Of a DNA stretch of 32,051 nucleotides, positions 25,265-32,051 are shown in pieces. The notes under the pieces were generated by a model that saw only the letters and a list, made by a program, of their open reading frames with translations, did no database searches and was not told the origin of the DNA. The stretch is from Thiococcus pfennigii. Lineage in GTDB: Bacteria > Pseudomonadota > Gammaproteobacteria > Chromatiales > Chromatiaceae. A program made the translations under genes and the position numbers. Within the stretch, counting starts at the first letter, position 1. The number at the start of each line of letters is the position of its first letter. Location: the NCBI RefSeq assembly GCF_016583835.1, contig NZ_NRRW01000040.1, forward strand, positions 1 through 32,051, given 5' to 3'.

Positions 25265-27469
25265 TCAGTAATTGACCGCGAGATCCGACTTCAGGATCCT
25301 CGGCGTCACGAAGATCAGCAGTTCGCTGTTGTTGTCGGTCCTGGCCGTCGTGCGGAAGAGGTGACCGAGGACCGGGACATTGCCGAGCCACGGGACCTGT
25401 TCGCGGGCGAGGCTCTTCTCGCGCTCGAAGACCCCACCGAGGACGACCGTCTCGCCATTGTCGACGAGGACCTTGGTCTCGACCGAGCGGGTGTCGATCG
25501 GCGGCACGCCGTTCAGGACGTTGCCGTAGTCGGCATTGTCCTTGTTCACCTTGAGCTCCATGATGATCCGGTCGTCCGGCGTGATCTGCGGGGTCACGTC
25601 GAGCTGGAGCACCGCGTCCTTGAACGAGACCGAGGTCGCGCCGCTCGCGCCGGCGCTCTCCTGATACGGGATCTCCTGGCCGACCTTGATCGTCGCCTTG
25701 TGCTGATCGGAGGTGATGACCCGCGGGCTGGAGACGATCTCGCCGCGACCCTCGCGCTGCATCGCCGAGAGCTCCAGTTGCAGCAGGTAGGAGCCGACCT
25801 TGCCGATCAGGAAGTTGACGGCCCCGGACGGGTCATTGACCGGCAGATTGACCATCAGGGGGACCGAATCCTCGACGTCGTTCGCCTCGTCATCGATGGT
25901 GATCAGGCCGGGCCAGGTCGGCCCCAAAGTGTCCGTGCCGGAGATAGCGCCGGGCATGCCACCAGTTATCTCGTTGAATCTTCCGGTCTTTTCGTTGCCC
26001 TGCCAGCGGCTGAAGCCGAATCGCACGCCCAGATCGCGGGCGAAGTCGTTGCTCGCGATGACGACCCGCGACTCGATCATGACCTGGCGGACCGGGATGT
26101 CGAGGCGCTGGACGAGGCCGCGGATCTGTTCGAGGTTCCGCGCCGTGTCGCGCAGGATCAGCGTATTGGTGCGCGGGTCGACCGAGACGTTGCCCCGCTC
26201 CGACAGGAGATTGTTCTCGGCCGACTTGATCATGGCCGCGAAGTCGCTGGCCTTCGCGTAGTTGACCTGGACGAACTCCGAGCGTAGCGGGGCCAGCTCC
26301 TCGATCGTCTGCTGCGACTTGAGCTCCAGCTCCTCCTGGGCGGCGATCTCCGGCGTCGGGGCGACCATGATGACGTTGCCCACCTGGCGCTTGGAGAGGC
26401 CCTTGGTCTTCAGGATGATGTCGAGGGCCTGGTCCCAGGGGACGTTCTTCAGGCGTAGCGTGATGTTGCCGGCGACCGTGTCGCTCGCGACCAGGTTGAA
26501 GTCGGTGAAGTCGGCGAGGAGTTGGAGGACGGCACGCACCTCGATGTCCTGGAAGTTCAGCGACAGGCGATCGCCCGAATAGACGATCTGGCGACGCTGC
26601 ATCTCCTCCTTCTCGGCCGGGGTCAGCGCGCGGAACTCGAGCGTGAAGAGGTCGTCGGCCTGATAGGCGAGGTAGTCGTAATCGCTTGTCGTCTCGACGG
26701 CGACCTCGACGTTGCGGCCCTTCGGGCGCGACTCGACCGCGACGACCGGGGTGGCGAAGTCGGTGACGTCGAGCCGCCGCAGCAGCCGCTGCGGCAGCTC
26801 GGTGTCGACCAACTCGGCGATCACGCGGCCGCCCTCTTCGCGCACGGCGATGCGGGTCGCCGGGCTCGGCAGCCGGATCAGGACGCGGCCCTCGCCGGCC
26901 GCGCCGCGCTGAAAATCGATGTCGCGGATCGCGCCGCCGGCGGTAACGGGCTGGGCCGCCGTCGCCCGCGAGGCGCGGGTGGCCGGCGCCGCACTCGCGG
27001 TCGCACCGGAGGCGGGGGCGGCGGCCGACGGCGGTGGGGGCGGCTGGCTGCCGAGGGCGATGGCGACCCGATCACCCTTCGTCGTGACCTGATAGGGCAT
27101 CGACTCGTCGAGGCTCAGGACGACGCGGGTGCGCTCGCCGGCCTCGACAGCGGCCAGGCTGTGCACGGCACCGAGGCGGATCGGGACCGTCCTCGCCTCC
27201 AGCCCGTTCCGCACCCCGCGAAAATCGAGCGCGATACGCGCCGGCGAGTCGGTCGAGAAGGTCTCCGGCGGCGCCGTCGCCTCGGAGAACAGCAGGTCGA
27301 CCTGGACCCGGTTGCCGGGCAGGGACGCGAACTCGACGTCCTGCAGGACAGGGGCCGCTGCGGCGGCACCGACGCAGAGGAGCGCGAGGAGGGGCAGCAG
27401 CAGCCGAGCCGTGGCGTGCACCCGTGCCTCGGCGGACCGGAGGGGGAGCGGAAAGCGGGGCCTGTGCAT
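25265..27469 (-). CDS. pilQ: Type IV pilus secretin PilQ
   Basis: Outer-membrane secretin (734 aa) through which the pilus leaves the cell; 12-15 subunits form the channel. A signal peptide is clear (RLLLPLLALLCVGAAAAAPVLQ). Two AMIN domains follow (about 40-115 and 165-250), then an STN domain (DIEVRAVLQLLADFTDFNLV, about 320-370), N domains with VQVNYAKASDFAAMIKSAE, and the secretin core with SSPRVITSDQHKATIKVGQEIPYQ and a C-terminal TVVLGGVFEREKS...VPWLGNVPVLGHLFR. The ATG at 27469, with GGAGG 11 nt upstream, is preferred; the longer open frame adds unrelated sequence. It follows pilP by 19 nt. Confidence 0.97.
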   Translation of the reverse strand: MHRPRFPLPLRSAEARVHATARLLLPLLALLCVGAAAAAPVLQDVEFASLPGNRVQVDLLFSEATAPPETFSTDSPARIALDFRGVRNGLEARTVPIRLGAVHSLAAVEAGERTRVVLSLDESMPYQVTTKGDRVAIALGSQPPPPPSAAAPASGATASAAPATRASRATAAQPVTAGGAIRDIDFQRGAAGEGRVLIRLPSPATRIAVREEGGRVIAELVDTELPQRLLRRLDVTDFATPVVAVESRPKGRNVEVAVETTSDYDYLAYQADDLFTLEFRALTPAEKEEMQRRQIVYSGDRLSLNFQDIEVRAVLQLLADFTDFNLVASDTVAGNITLRLKNVPWDQALDIILKTKGLSKRQVGNVIMVAPTPEIAAQEELELKSQQTIEELAPLRSEFVQVNYAKASDFAAMIKSAENNLLSERGNVSVDPRTNTLILRDTARNLEQIRGLVQRLDIPVRQVMIESRVVIASNDFARDLGVRFGFSRWQGNEKTGRFNEITGGMPGAISGTDTLGPTWPGLITIDDEANDVEDSVPLMVNLPVNDPSGAVNFLIGKVGSYLLQLELSAMQREGRGEIVSSPRVITSDQHKATIKVGQEIPYQESAGASGATSVSFKDAVLQLDVTPQITPDDRIIMELKVNKDNADYGNVLNGVPPIDTRSVETKVLVDNGETVVLGGVFEREKSLAREQVPWLGNVPVLGHLFRTTARTDNNSELLIFVTPRILKSDLAVNY

Positions 27470-27488
27470 CGTGAAAATAACCTCCAGC

Positions 27489-28007
27489 CTATTGGTCGAG
27501 CGCGATCGCCGCCTGGCGCTCGCGCCAGTCGCCCATCCCGTCGGGGACGATCTCGGTGAGCTGAATCTCGTCTTCGGTAATGCGAGTGATCTGGCCATTG
27601 TTCTGGCCGAGATAATTGCCGACGCCCACGCGGTGGAGGACGCCGTCCTTGGTTTGGATCAGCGCCCAGAATGCCTCGTCCTGGCGCAGGGTGCCGGCCA
27701 TGCGCAGGGCATCGAGCGGATGGCGCTCGAGCTCCTCCTTGCGGCGCAGCGGGTCCGGGGCCAGGCCGCTCGCCGGGCGGGCGACCTCCTCTTCGGGGCG
27801 CTGCCCGCTGTCGAACGGACTGCGCCGCTCGTGGGGCTCGTAGGCGAAGGTCTCGACCGGCTGGATCTCGGGCAGCGGCTCGATCGGGCCCGGCGGGCGG
27901 GCCATGACCTTCGCGACATAGCCCTGAAGCTCCGGTATGTCGGCGCTGCCGCACCCCTGGAGGGCGAGCAGGATGGCGATGGGGATGATCGCACGGGACG
28001 GCCTCAT
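27489..28007 (-). CDS. pilP: Type IV pilus inner-membrane lipoprotein PilP
   Basis: Periplasmic lipoprotein (172 aa) bridging the inner-membrane PilNO complex to the secretin PilQ. The N-terminus is a lipoprotein signal (IIPIAILLALQGCGS) with the lipidated cysteine near residue 18. A flexible proline-rich stretch follows (PPGPIEPLPEIQPVETFAYEPHE), then RRSPFD and the folded HR-type domain with LDALRMAGTLRQDEAFWALIQ and the closing ITEDEIQLTEIV. The ATG at 28007 has GGAGGAG upstream and starts two bases after the predicted pilO stop (TAG-CC-ATG), which supports both calls. Longer in-frame sequence upstream actually belongs to pilO read in another frame. Confidence 0.95.
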   Translation of the reverse strand: MRPSRAIIPIAILLALQGCGSADIPELQGYVAKVMARPPGPIEPLPEIQPVETFAYEPHERRSPFDSGQRPEEEVARPASGLAPDPLRRKEELERHPLDALRMAGTLRQDEAFWALIQTKDGVLHRVGVGNYLGQNNGQITRITEDEIQLTEIVPDGMGDWRERQAAIALDQ

Positions 28008-28009
28008 GG

Positions 28010-28632
28010 CTACGGCCCCTCCTCCAGATAGCGGTACGTCTTGAGCGTGGCGTCGAGGGCCAGGCGTTCGCCCGGATCGCCGGCGCCGGCCGTCTGGTTG
28101 CGCCCCCCCTCCCGAGCGGCTGGATGTCGACGTCATGGATCGTCACGATCCGCGGCAACGCGGCGAGCCCGCTGATGAAGCGCCCGAAGTCGTGGTAGAG
28201 GCCGGTCACGCGGATACGGATCGGCAACTCGGCGTAGAAATCGCGCGCCTGCTCCGCCTCCGGCTGGAACAACTCGAAGACCAGACCCGCGGCGAGACCG
28301 GTCTGGGAGACGTCGACGAGCAGCGCGGCGACCTCGGTCTGATCCGGGAGCTGGCGCAGCATGGCCCCGAAGGACTCCTCCATCTCGGCCAGTTGCTGGC
28401 GGTAGGCGTCCAGATTGGCGGCCCGCTGCTGCTTGGTCTCGAAGGCGGCCTTCAGCTCCGGCTCGCGCCTTTGCTCTTGTTCCAGTCGCTGGATCTGGCC
28501 TTGGGTGTGGAAGTGGTACCAGCCGAAGCCGACGGCGGCGACGACCAGGGCGATCGCGATCCCCTTGATCAGGGCCGGCCATTCACCATAGTTGTTGAGG
28601 TCGAGATCATTGAGATCGATGTTCAGATCCAT
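28010..28632 (-). pseudogene. pilO: Type IV pilus protein PilO, with a single-base frameshift
   Basis: Inner-membrane pilus alignment protein that pairs with PilN. The reading frame from the ATG at 28632 has one membrane helix (GIAIALVVAAVGFGWYHF, about 24-41), a coiled coil and the PilO fold up to IHDVDIQPLG. There a run of seven G in the coding sense (28103-28109) puts the gene out of frame, and translation would run on for about 500 codons. In the next frame the normal PilO ending NQTAGAGDPGERLALDATLK-TYRYLEEGP appears, with TAG at 28012-28010. Adding one G restores a 207-aa protein, the usual PilO length. It may be a sequencing error, a real mutation or slippage. Neighbouring pil genes are intact. 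Confidence 0.88.
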
Positions 28633-28696
28633 AGCCTGCCGGAGCCTTTAGCGGGTTGAGGCCATCTCTCGCTCGCGCGTCCCTGGCCATGAGGGC

Positions 28697-29260
28697 TCAG
28701 GCCGCGGCGTTCTGTCCGTTGGGTCGGCGCTGCTCCAGCCGGAGCCGGAAGCGGCTGAGGCCATCGCCGGTCTTCTCCTTGTTCTCGATCAGCAGCAGCA
28801 ACGGATTGCCGACCCAGCCGGAGGCCTCGATGTTGCGCATGAAGGCCGAGACCCGGGCGTTGGACTGGGCCCGCCCCTCGAGGACGACGCCGCCACCCTC
28901 CTGATCGATGCTGGTCAGGAAGACCCCGTCCGGGATGGTCGCGACCAACTCGTCGAAGAGGTGCACGATCTCGGGGCGGCTTCGCTGCAACTGCTGGATG
29001 ACGTCCATCCGTGCCAACAGCCTGGCCTTCGTCTCCTCGAGGGCCTTGATCTCGCGGATCTGCCGGTCGAGCTTGGCGATCTCCTGTTGCAGGTGGCCGT
29101 TGCGCGCCTGCTGGTTGCCGATCATGTGCTCGATCTGGATGTGACTGACGATGCCGACCAACAGGGTCGCGCCGACGGCGGCGCCGATCAGGACCAGGAA
29201 CGCGCGCCGACGCTGCTCGCGGCGCTCTTCGCGCCAGGGGAGGAGATTGATCCGGGCCAT
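28697..29260 (-). CDS. pilN: Type IV pilus inner-membrane protein PilN
   Basis: Bitopic inner-membrane protein (187 aa) of the pilus alignment subcomplex. The short cytoplasmic tail ARINLLPWREERREQRRR is the conserved PilN signature that binds PilM (I/L-N-L-L-P). One membrane helix follows (AFLVLIGAAVGATLLVGIVSH, about 20-41), then a periplasmic coiled coil (NGHLQQEIAKLDRQIREIKALEETKARL) and the ferredoxin-like fold domain (about 95-180). The start codon follows the pilM stop directly (TAG-ATG). A 64-nt gap separates it from pilO. Confidence 0.96.
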   Translation of the reverse strand: MARINLLPWREERREQRRRAFLVLIGAAVGATLLVGIVSHIQIEHMIGNQQARNGHLQQEIAKLDRQIREIKALEETKARLLARMDVIQQLQRSRPEIVHLFDELVATIPDGVFLTSIDQEGGGVVLEGRAQSNARVSAFMRNIEASGWVGNPLLLLIENKEKTGDGLSRFRLRLEQRRPNGQNAAA

Positions 29261-30349
29261 CTAGATGAACCCCCGCAGGGCGAGGCCGACCGCCAGGACC
29301 AGCGCCGGCGCATCGCGATTCAGGGCGGCGACCGGAAAGTCCTTCGGGATTGCGACCTGCTCGAAGGGGTTGGCGACCCGGGTCAGGGTGCCCAGGCGCT
29401 CCTCGACCAGCCGATCGAGCTTGGACAGGCTCGCCCCCCCACCGGCGAGGAGGATCCGATCGACCCGCGTGTAGGTGGTCGCCGAGTAGAAGAACTGGAG
29501 GGCTCGGCCGATCTGCTGCGCCACCGCCTCCTTGAAGGGACCGATGACCTCGGCCTGATAACCCCCGGGCAGGTCGTTGGCGATCACCTTGGCGGTCGCC
29601 TCCTCGCGCGGCACGCCGAGGCGCTGCTGCACCTCGTTGATCAGCTGGAGCCCGCCGAACTTCTGCTCGCGACTGTAGACGACCTGCCCCTTGTGGAGTA
29701 CGTGCAGGGTCGTCGTCATCGCGCCGATGTCGGCGACGGCGACGACCTGCTCGGAGGCCCCTTTGGTCTCGTCGCCGAGCATCAGGGCGCAGGCGTTCTC
29801 CAACGCGTAGGCCTCGACGTCGACGATCTCGACCTTGAGGCCCGCCGCCTCCAAGGCGGCGACACGGTCCTCGACGTTCTCCCGGCGCGAGGCGGCGAGC
29901 AGGACATCGACCATCCCCGGCGTCGCCGAAGGCCCGAGGACATCGAAATCGATGTTGACCTCCTCGAGCGGGAAGGGGATGTACTGATCGGCCTCGAGCT
30001 GGATCTGCCCCTCCATCTCCGCCTCGCTCAGGGCGCTCGACATCGCGATCACCTTGGTGATCACGGCCGAGCCCGAGATGGCCACCGCGGCGCGCTTGGA
30101 CTTGGTGCCAGAACGGCGCACCGCGCGCGCGATGCCCTGGCCGACGGCATCCAGATCGGCGATCTTCTTCTCCGACATGGCCGTAACCGGCAAGGGCTCC
30201 ACCGCGTAGCGGTCGATCTGATAGGGGTCGGTCCCCGCGCTCGGCCGCGACAACTCGACCAGCTTGACGGCTGTCGTGCCGATGTCGATCCCAAGCATCG
30301 ACGACGGCTTACGCCCTAGGCCGAACATCTGCAGGTCTGGAATTCTCAT
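29261..30349 (-). CDS. pilM: Type IV pilus assembly ATPase-like protein PilM
   Basis: Cytoplasmic actin/FtsA-fold protein that binds the PilN tail and anchors the pilus alignment complex. The first nucleotide-binding block SMLGIDIGTTAVKLVELS is near the start. VADIGAMTTTLHVLHKGQVVYSREQKFGG and ILLAGGGASLSKLDRLVEERLG give the later phosphate and adenosine motifs, and EADQYIPFPLEEVNIDFDVLG is diagnostic of PilM. Two starts are possible: ATG at 30349 (MRIPDLQMFGLGRKP) or ATG at 30328 (MFGLGRKP). Neither has a strong ribosome site; the family usually begins near MFGL. It is the first gene of the pilMNOPQ operon. Confidence 0.95.
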   Translation of the reverse strand: MRIPDLQMFGLGRKPSSMLGIDIGTTAVKLVELSRPSAGTDPYQIDRYAVEPLPVTAMSEKKIADLDAVGQGIARAVRRSGTKSKRAAVAISGSAVITKVIAMSSALSEAEMEGQIQLEADQYIPFPLEEVNIDFDVLGPSATPGMVDVLLAASRRENVEDRVAALEAAGLKVEIVDVEAYALENACALMLGDETKGASEQVVAVADIGAMTTTLHVLHKGQVVYSREQKFGGLQLINEVQQRLGVPREEATAKVIANDLPGGYQAEVIGPFKEAVAQQIGRALQFFYSATTYTRVDRILLAGGGASLSKLDRLVEERLGTLTRVANPFEQVAIPKDFPVAALNRDAPALVLAVGLALRGFI

Positions 30350-30368
30350 CAGCAATCCGTTTACCAGA

Positions 30369-30399
30369 GGGGACCTCGAAAAATCACCTTCCCGGCATT
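30369..30399 (-). repeat. Dispersed CCGGG..TTTTTCGAGG module upstream of pilM
   Basis: On the minus strand it reads TGCCGGGAAGGTGATTTTTC followed by GAGG. This parallels 2145-2165 and 30938-30963. It lies about 20 bases upstream of the pilM start, within the expected pilM leader. Confidence 0.45.
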
Positions 30400-30564
30400 C
30401 TTCAAGGCACAGAGCGACGATACCACCATCGCTCTGCGCCATTCTCAGTCCGCTAGGCGACCGAAAATGGGGCTCCGGCCGATCTCTCGCTGGGCCTCCC
30501 GGCGCGGCCCCAGGGCGATCGCGACCTTCGAGCTGGATACCGACGAGGTCTCAGCGCCAGACGC

Positions 30565-30593
30565 GCATTAACCTTTTCGCCGAGGGTTAATGC
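30565..30593. promoter_or_regulatory. Perfect 9-bp inverted repeat in the pilM upstream region
   Basis: GCATTAACC (30565-30573) and GGTTAATGC (30585-30593) are exact reverse complements separated by 11 bases. The A+T-rich core (ATTAA/TTAAT) stands out from the GC-rich surroundings. It lies about 216 bases before pilM. It could be an operator for a dimeric regulator or a short hairpin; nothing decides between these. Confidence 0.45.
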
Positions 30594-30835
30594 TCTCACT
30601 AAACCGCCTCGACCGCCAGTGACCATGTCGCAGGCCCGCGAGTTGCGTGGGGCGCGGCGACGCCCACCGAGGCCACGACCCTGCAGACGCCGACCGATGG
30701 GGGATCCCGCACCTGCCCCCGAGCAGGCCATGGGCATTGGCCTCGGTGCGCGGCGCCGCCGCCCGATGGCAGCCTCGGAGTCGCCGCGCACCCCTTGAGT
30801 CCGCGCCCCCGAATGCGGTACTCATGGGCCATCAA

Positions 30836-31006
30836 CCTAAGAACGGCCGTTGGACGGTGCCCGAGGTGCGCCGCGCGCGACCTTCACCGAGCGGGTGAGC
30901 CGGCCCCATATAGGGCCTCGTTGCGGTTCCAACCGGCTTCCGGGGACCTTGGATTTTTCGAGGCGCCCCTCCAGCGATGATGAAGCGGTCGACTGCCGTT
31001 TCTAGG
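30836..31006 (-). repeat. MITE-like dispersed repeat, copy B (171 bp)
   Basis: Opposite-strand counterpart of copy A (1891-2132). Its ends, CCTAAGAACGGCCGTTGGAC (30836) and, on the other strand, CCTAGAAACGGCAGTCGAC, form terminal inverted repeats. It shares CTCACCCGCTCGGTGAAGG, GCGCGGCGCACCTCGGGCAC and CGCTTCATCAT with copy A in the same order, but the middle differs, including an extra TTTTTCGAGG module. It is shorter by about 70 bp and encodes no protein. Confidence 0.65.
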
Positions 31007-31195
31007 ATGCAGCACGGATCGATCGCCCGACCCGGCGGGAGGTCTGCACAGACCCTGGGCAGCGCGCCCCGCGGCGCCGATCGACCCCCCAGGCGCTGAG
31101 AACACCGGGGCCGCGGCCCCGCCCGGGAGGCGCCGAATCGGTCCGCCCCTCCCGGGTCCCGCCAACGGGCGAGACCGGCTGGACGGAGAGAGACC

Positions 31196-31819
31196 ATGGG
31201 CGCGAGTCGTCGCAGCGATATCCAGAGGCAACACCTGGCCTATGAGGCGGCGCGCATCATGGCCGAACAAGGTGAGCAGGAGTTCGAGCGGGCCCGCCGC
31301 AAGGCGGCCTCCCGCCTCGGGGTCACCGACCGGCGCAGCTGGCCGCGCAACGACGAGATCCAGGATGCGCTGCTCCAGCAGCGTCGCCTGTTCGACCCAC
31401 AGGCGACGCACCGCACCGAACTGCGTCGGCTGCGCGGCCACGCGCTGGGCGCGATGCGGCTGTTCGCGGCCTTCGCACCGCGCCTCGTCGGCCCGACCCT
31501 CACGGGCACCGCGGACGCGAGCACCGGGGTACGCCTGTACCTCTTCGCCGAGGGCCCCGAGGAGGTGATCCTGATCCTGCTCGACCAGGCGATCCCCTGG
31601 CAGGAGCGCGAGCGCACCCTGTGTTACGCCGGCGGCCGGCGCGCGGTGCACCCGGCCTTTCACTTCGTCGCCGGCGACATCCCGGTCGAACTCGTCGTCC
31701 TCCCGGTCCAGTCGCGCCGCGACCCACCGCTCGACGCCGTGAGCGAGCGCCCGGAACGCGGCGCCGACCTCGCCGAGGTCGAGCGCCTCATCCGCGACGC
31801 CGAGCACCCGGGCGACTAG
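31196..31819 (+). CDS. Conserved hypothetical protein, possibly a degenerate nucleotidyltransferase-fold protein
   Basis: 207 aa, no signal peptide or membrane helix. The N-terminal third is basic and helical (RRSDIQRQHLAYEAARIMAE, EFERARRKAASRLG) and resembles the start of proteobacterial hypothetical proteins sometimes mislabelled as UDP-N-acetylmuramate-alanine ligase. The middle (LRRLRGHALGAMRLFAAFAPRLVGPTLTGTADASTGVRLYLFAEGPEEV) has the layout of a nucleotidyltransferase core: GT in place of GS, then a strand. The expected catalytic D-x-D is not visible (GVRLYLF), so it may be inactive. The ATG at 31196 has GGAGAG upstream. It is convergent with arfB and its stop codon lies inside the palindromic element at 31814-31929. 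I assign no function. Confidence 0.75.
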   Translation: MGASRRSDIQRQHLAYEAARIMAEQGEQEFERARRKAASRLGVTDRRSWPRNDEIQDALLQQRRLFDPQATHRTELRRLRGHALGAMRLFAAFAPRLVGPTLTGTADASTGVRLYLFAEGPEEVILILLDQAIPWQERERTLCYAGGRRAVHPAFHFVAGDIPVELVVLPVQSRRDPPLDAVSERPERGADLAEVERLIRDAEHPGD

Positions 31820-31929
31820 TGCAGCACTTCAGAAATCCCGAGGCTGTTCGTTGTCCTAATCGTAGTCCGATCGTCGACAACGATAGTCGTTGGAGGCGGT
31901 CTCGGAACATCCGCACTGCTGTACTAGTC
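31814..31929. repeat. Palindromic MITE-like element between two convergent genes
   Basis: GACTAGTGCAGCA (31814-31826) pairs with TGCTGTACTAGTC (31917-31929) at 12 of 13 positions, and the similarity continues inward for about 30 bases (CCCGAGGC against the complement of GTCTCGG). The middle has CGTTGTC and GACAACG as a further inverted pair. The CTAG at each tip supplies the TAG stop of the gene on that side. It may double as a two-way terminator. Confidence 0.6.
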
Positions 31930-32051
31930 GTCGAACGGCGTCCCGCGCTGGCGTTTGGTCGCGGCGCGCTGACGCTTGCCGGCGAGGCGTCGCTCCTTCG
32001 CCGCGCGGGTCGGGCGGGTTGGCTTACGCGGGGTCGGGGCGCGGCCGGCGC
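31924..32051 (-). CDS. arfB: Peptidyl-tRNA hydrolase ArfB (YaeJ), 3' end only
   Basis: Only the last 41 codons and the stop are in the window; the gene runs off the right edge. The sequence RKPTRPTRAAKERRLAGKRQ followed by RAATKRQRG is the basic C-terminal tail of ArfB, which enters the empty mRNA channel so that the protein can release peptides from stalled ribosomes. The catalytic GGQ domain lies outside the window. The TAG stop is in the right tip of the palindromic element. The tail motif makes the family call fairly safe despite the short stretch. Confidence 0.8.
   Translation of the reverse strand, partial: AGRAPTPRKPTRPTRAAKERRLAGKRQRAATKRQRGTPFDD

Larger units (their letters stand above)
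30350..31195. other. Intergenic region upstream of pilM, with repeats and palindromes
   Basis: No gene is supported. In many gammaproteobacteria a penicillin-binding protein gene (ponA) is divergent from pilM; none is here. The region contains a reverse copy of the TTTTTCGAGG module (30369-30399), a 9-bp inverted repeat (30565-30593), MITE-like copy B (30836-31006), a 16-bp perfect GC palindrome (31106-31121) and a 9-bp GC inverted repeat (CCCGGGAGG at 31122-31130, CCTCCCGGG at 31148-31156) some 40 bases before the next gene. Confidence 0.6.

Noticed and set aside
27115-28632. A 505-codon frame starting at pilO
   Set aside because: After about residue 178 it is out-of-frame read-through across pilP and pilQ, caused by the missing base in pilO, not a fusion protein.

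Overview
The window looks like chromosomal DNA from a high-GC gammaproteobacterium, most likely a Chromatiales-type purple sulfur bacterium or close relative. The evidence is the type IV pilus cluster pilMNOPQ followed by aroK, aroB, gltB and gltD (the order known from Pseudomonas-type gammaproteobacteria), the ubiK-comM pair, a YheS-type ABC-F protein and a TorF porin next to glnK-amtB. No rRNA, tRNA, CRISPR array, intact transposase or prophage gene was seen. The lineage call is inference.

Layout. Positions 1-2226 hold one small gene, an H-NS-family protein (974-1375) with a good sigma70 promoter, embedded in repeat-rich non-coding DNA. A minus-strand block follows: ubiK, comM, yheS-like and glgP (8631 down to 2227). 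On the plus strand, torF-like porin, glnK and amtB (9015-11550) form a nitrogen operon with a convincing sigma54 promoter and an NtrC-like enhancer upstream, and it ends in a 15-bp hairpin. From 22944 down to 11668 everything is on the minus strand: gltB, gltD, a bcp-type peroxiredoxin, a hybrid histidine kinase with a degenerate receiver, a receiver-PAS response regulator, an ArsR-family regulator with two cysteines spaced as in persulfide sensors, and speE. The type IV pilus and shikimate operon (pilM-N-O-P-Q-aroK-aroB, 30349 down to 23534) is also on the minus strand; its pilO has a one-base frameshift in a run of seven G. At the right edge are a conserved hypothetical gene (+) and the 3' end of arfB (-), separated by a palindromic element about 115 bp long.

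How it works together. Nitrogen assimilation is the clearest theme. AmtB imports or senses ammonium, GlnK gates AmtB and reports nitrogen state, and GltBD makes glutamate. Both transcription units have sigma54 promoter matches, and gltB also has a structured leader of roughly 200 nt. The other themes are pilus assembly, a membrane-sensor phosphorelay, redox or sulfur-responsive regulation, and glycogen breakdown.

The most unusual material is non-coding. A family of MITE/REP-like repeats occurs at 184-259, 1608-1639, 1891-2225, 30369-30399 and 30836-31006, a different TAACCCGAC palindrome array lies upstream of gltB, and the palindromic element between the last two genes supplies both of their stop codons.
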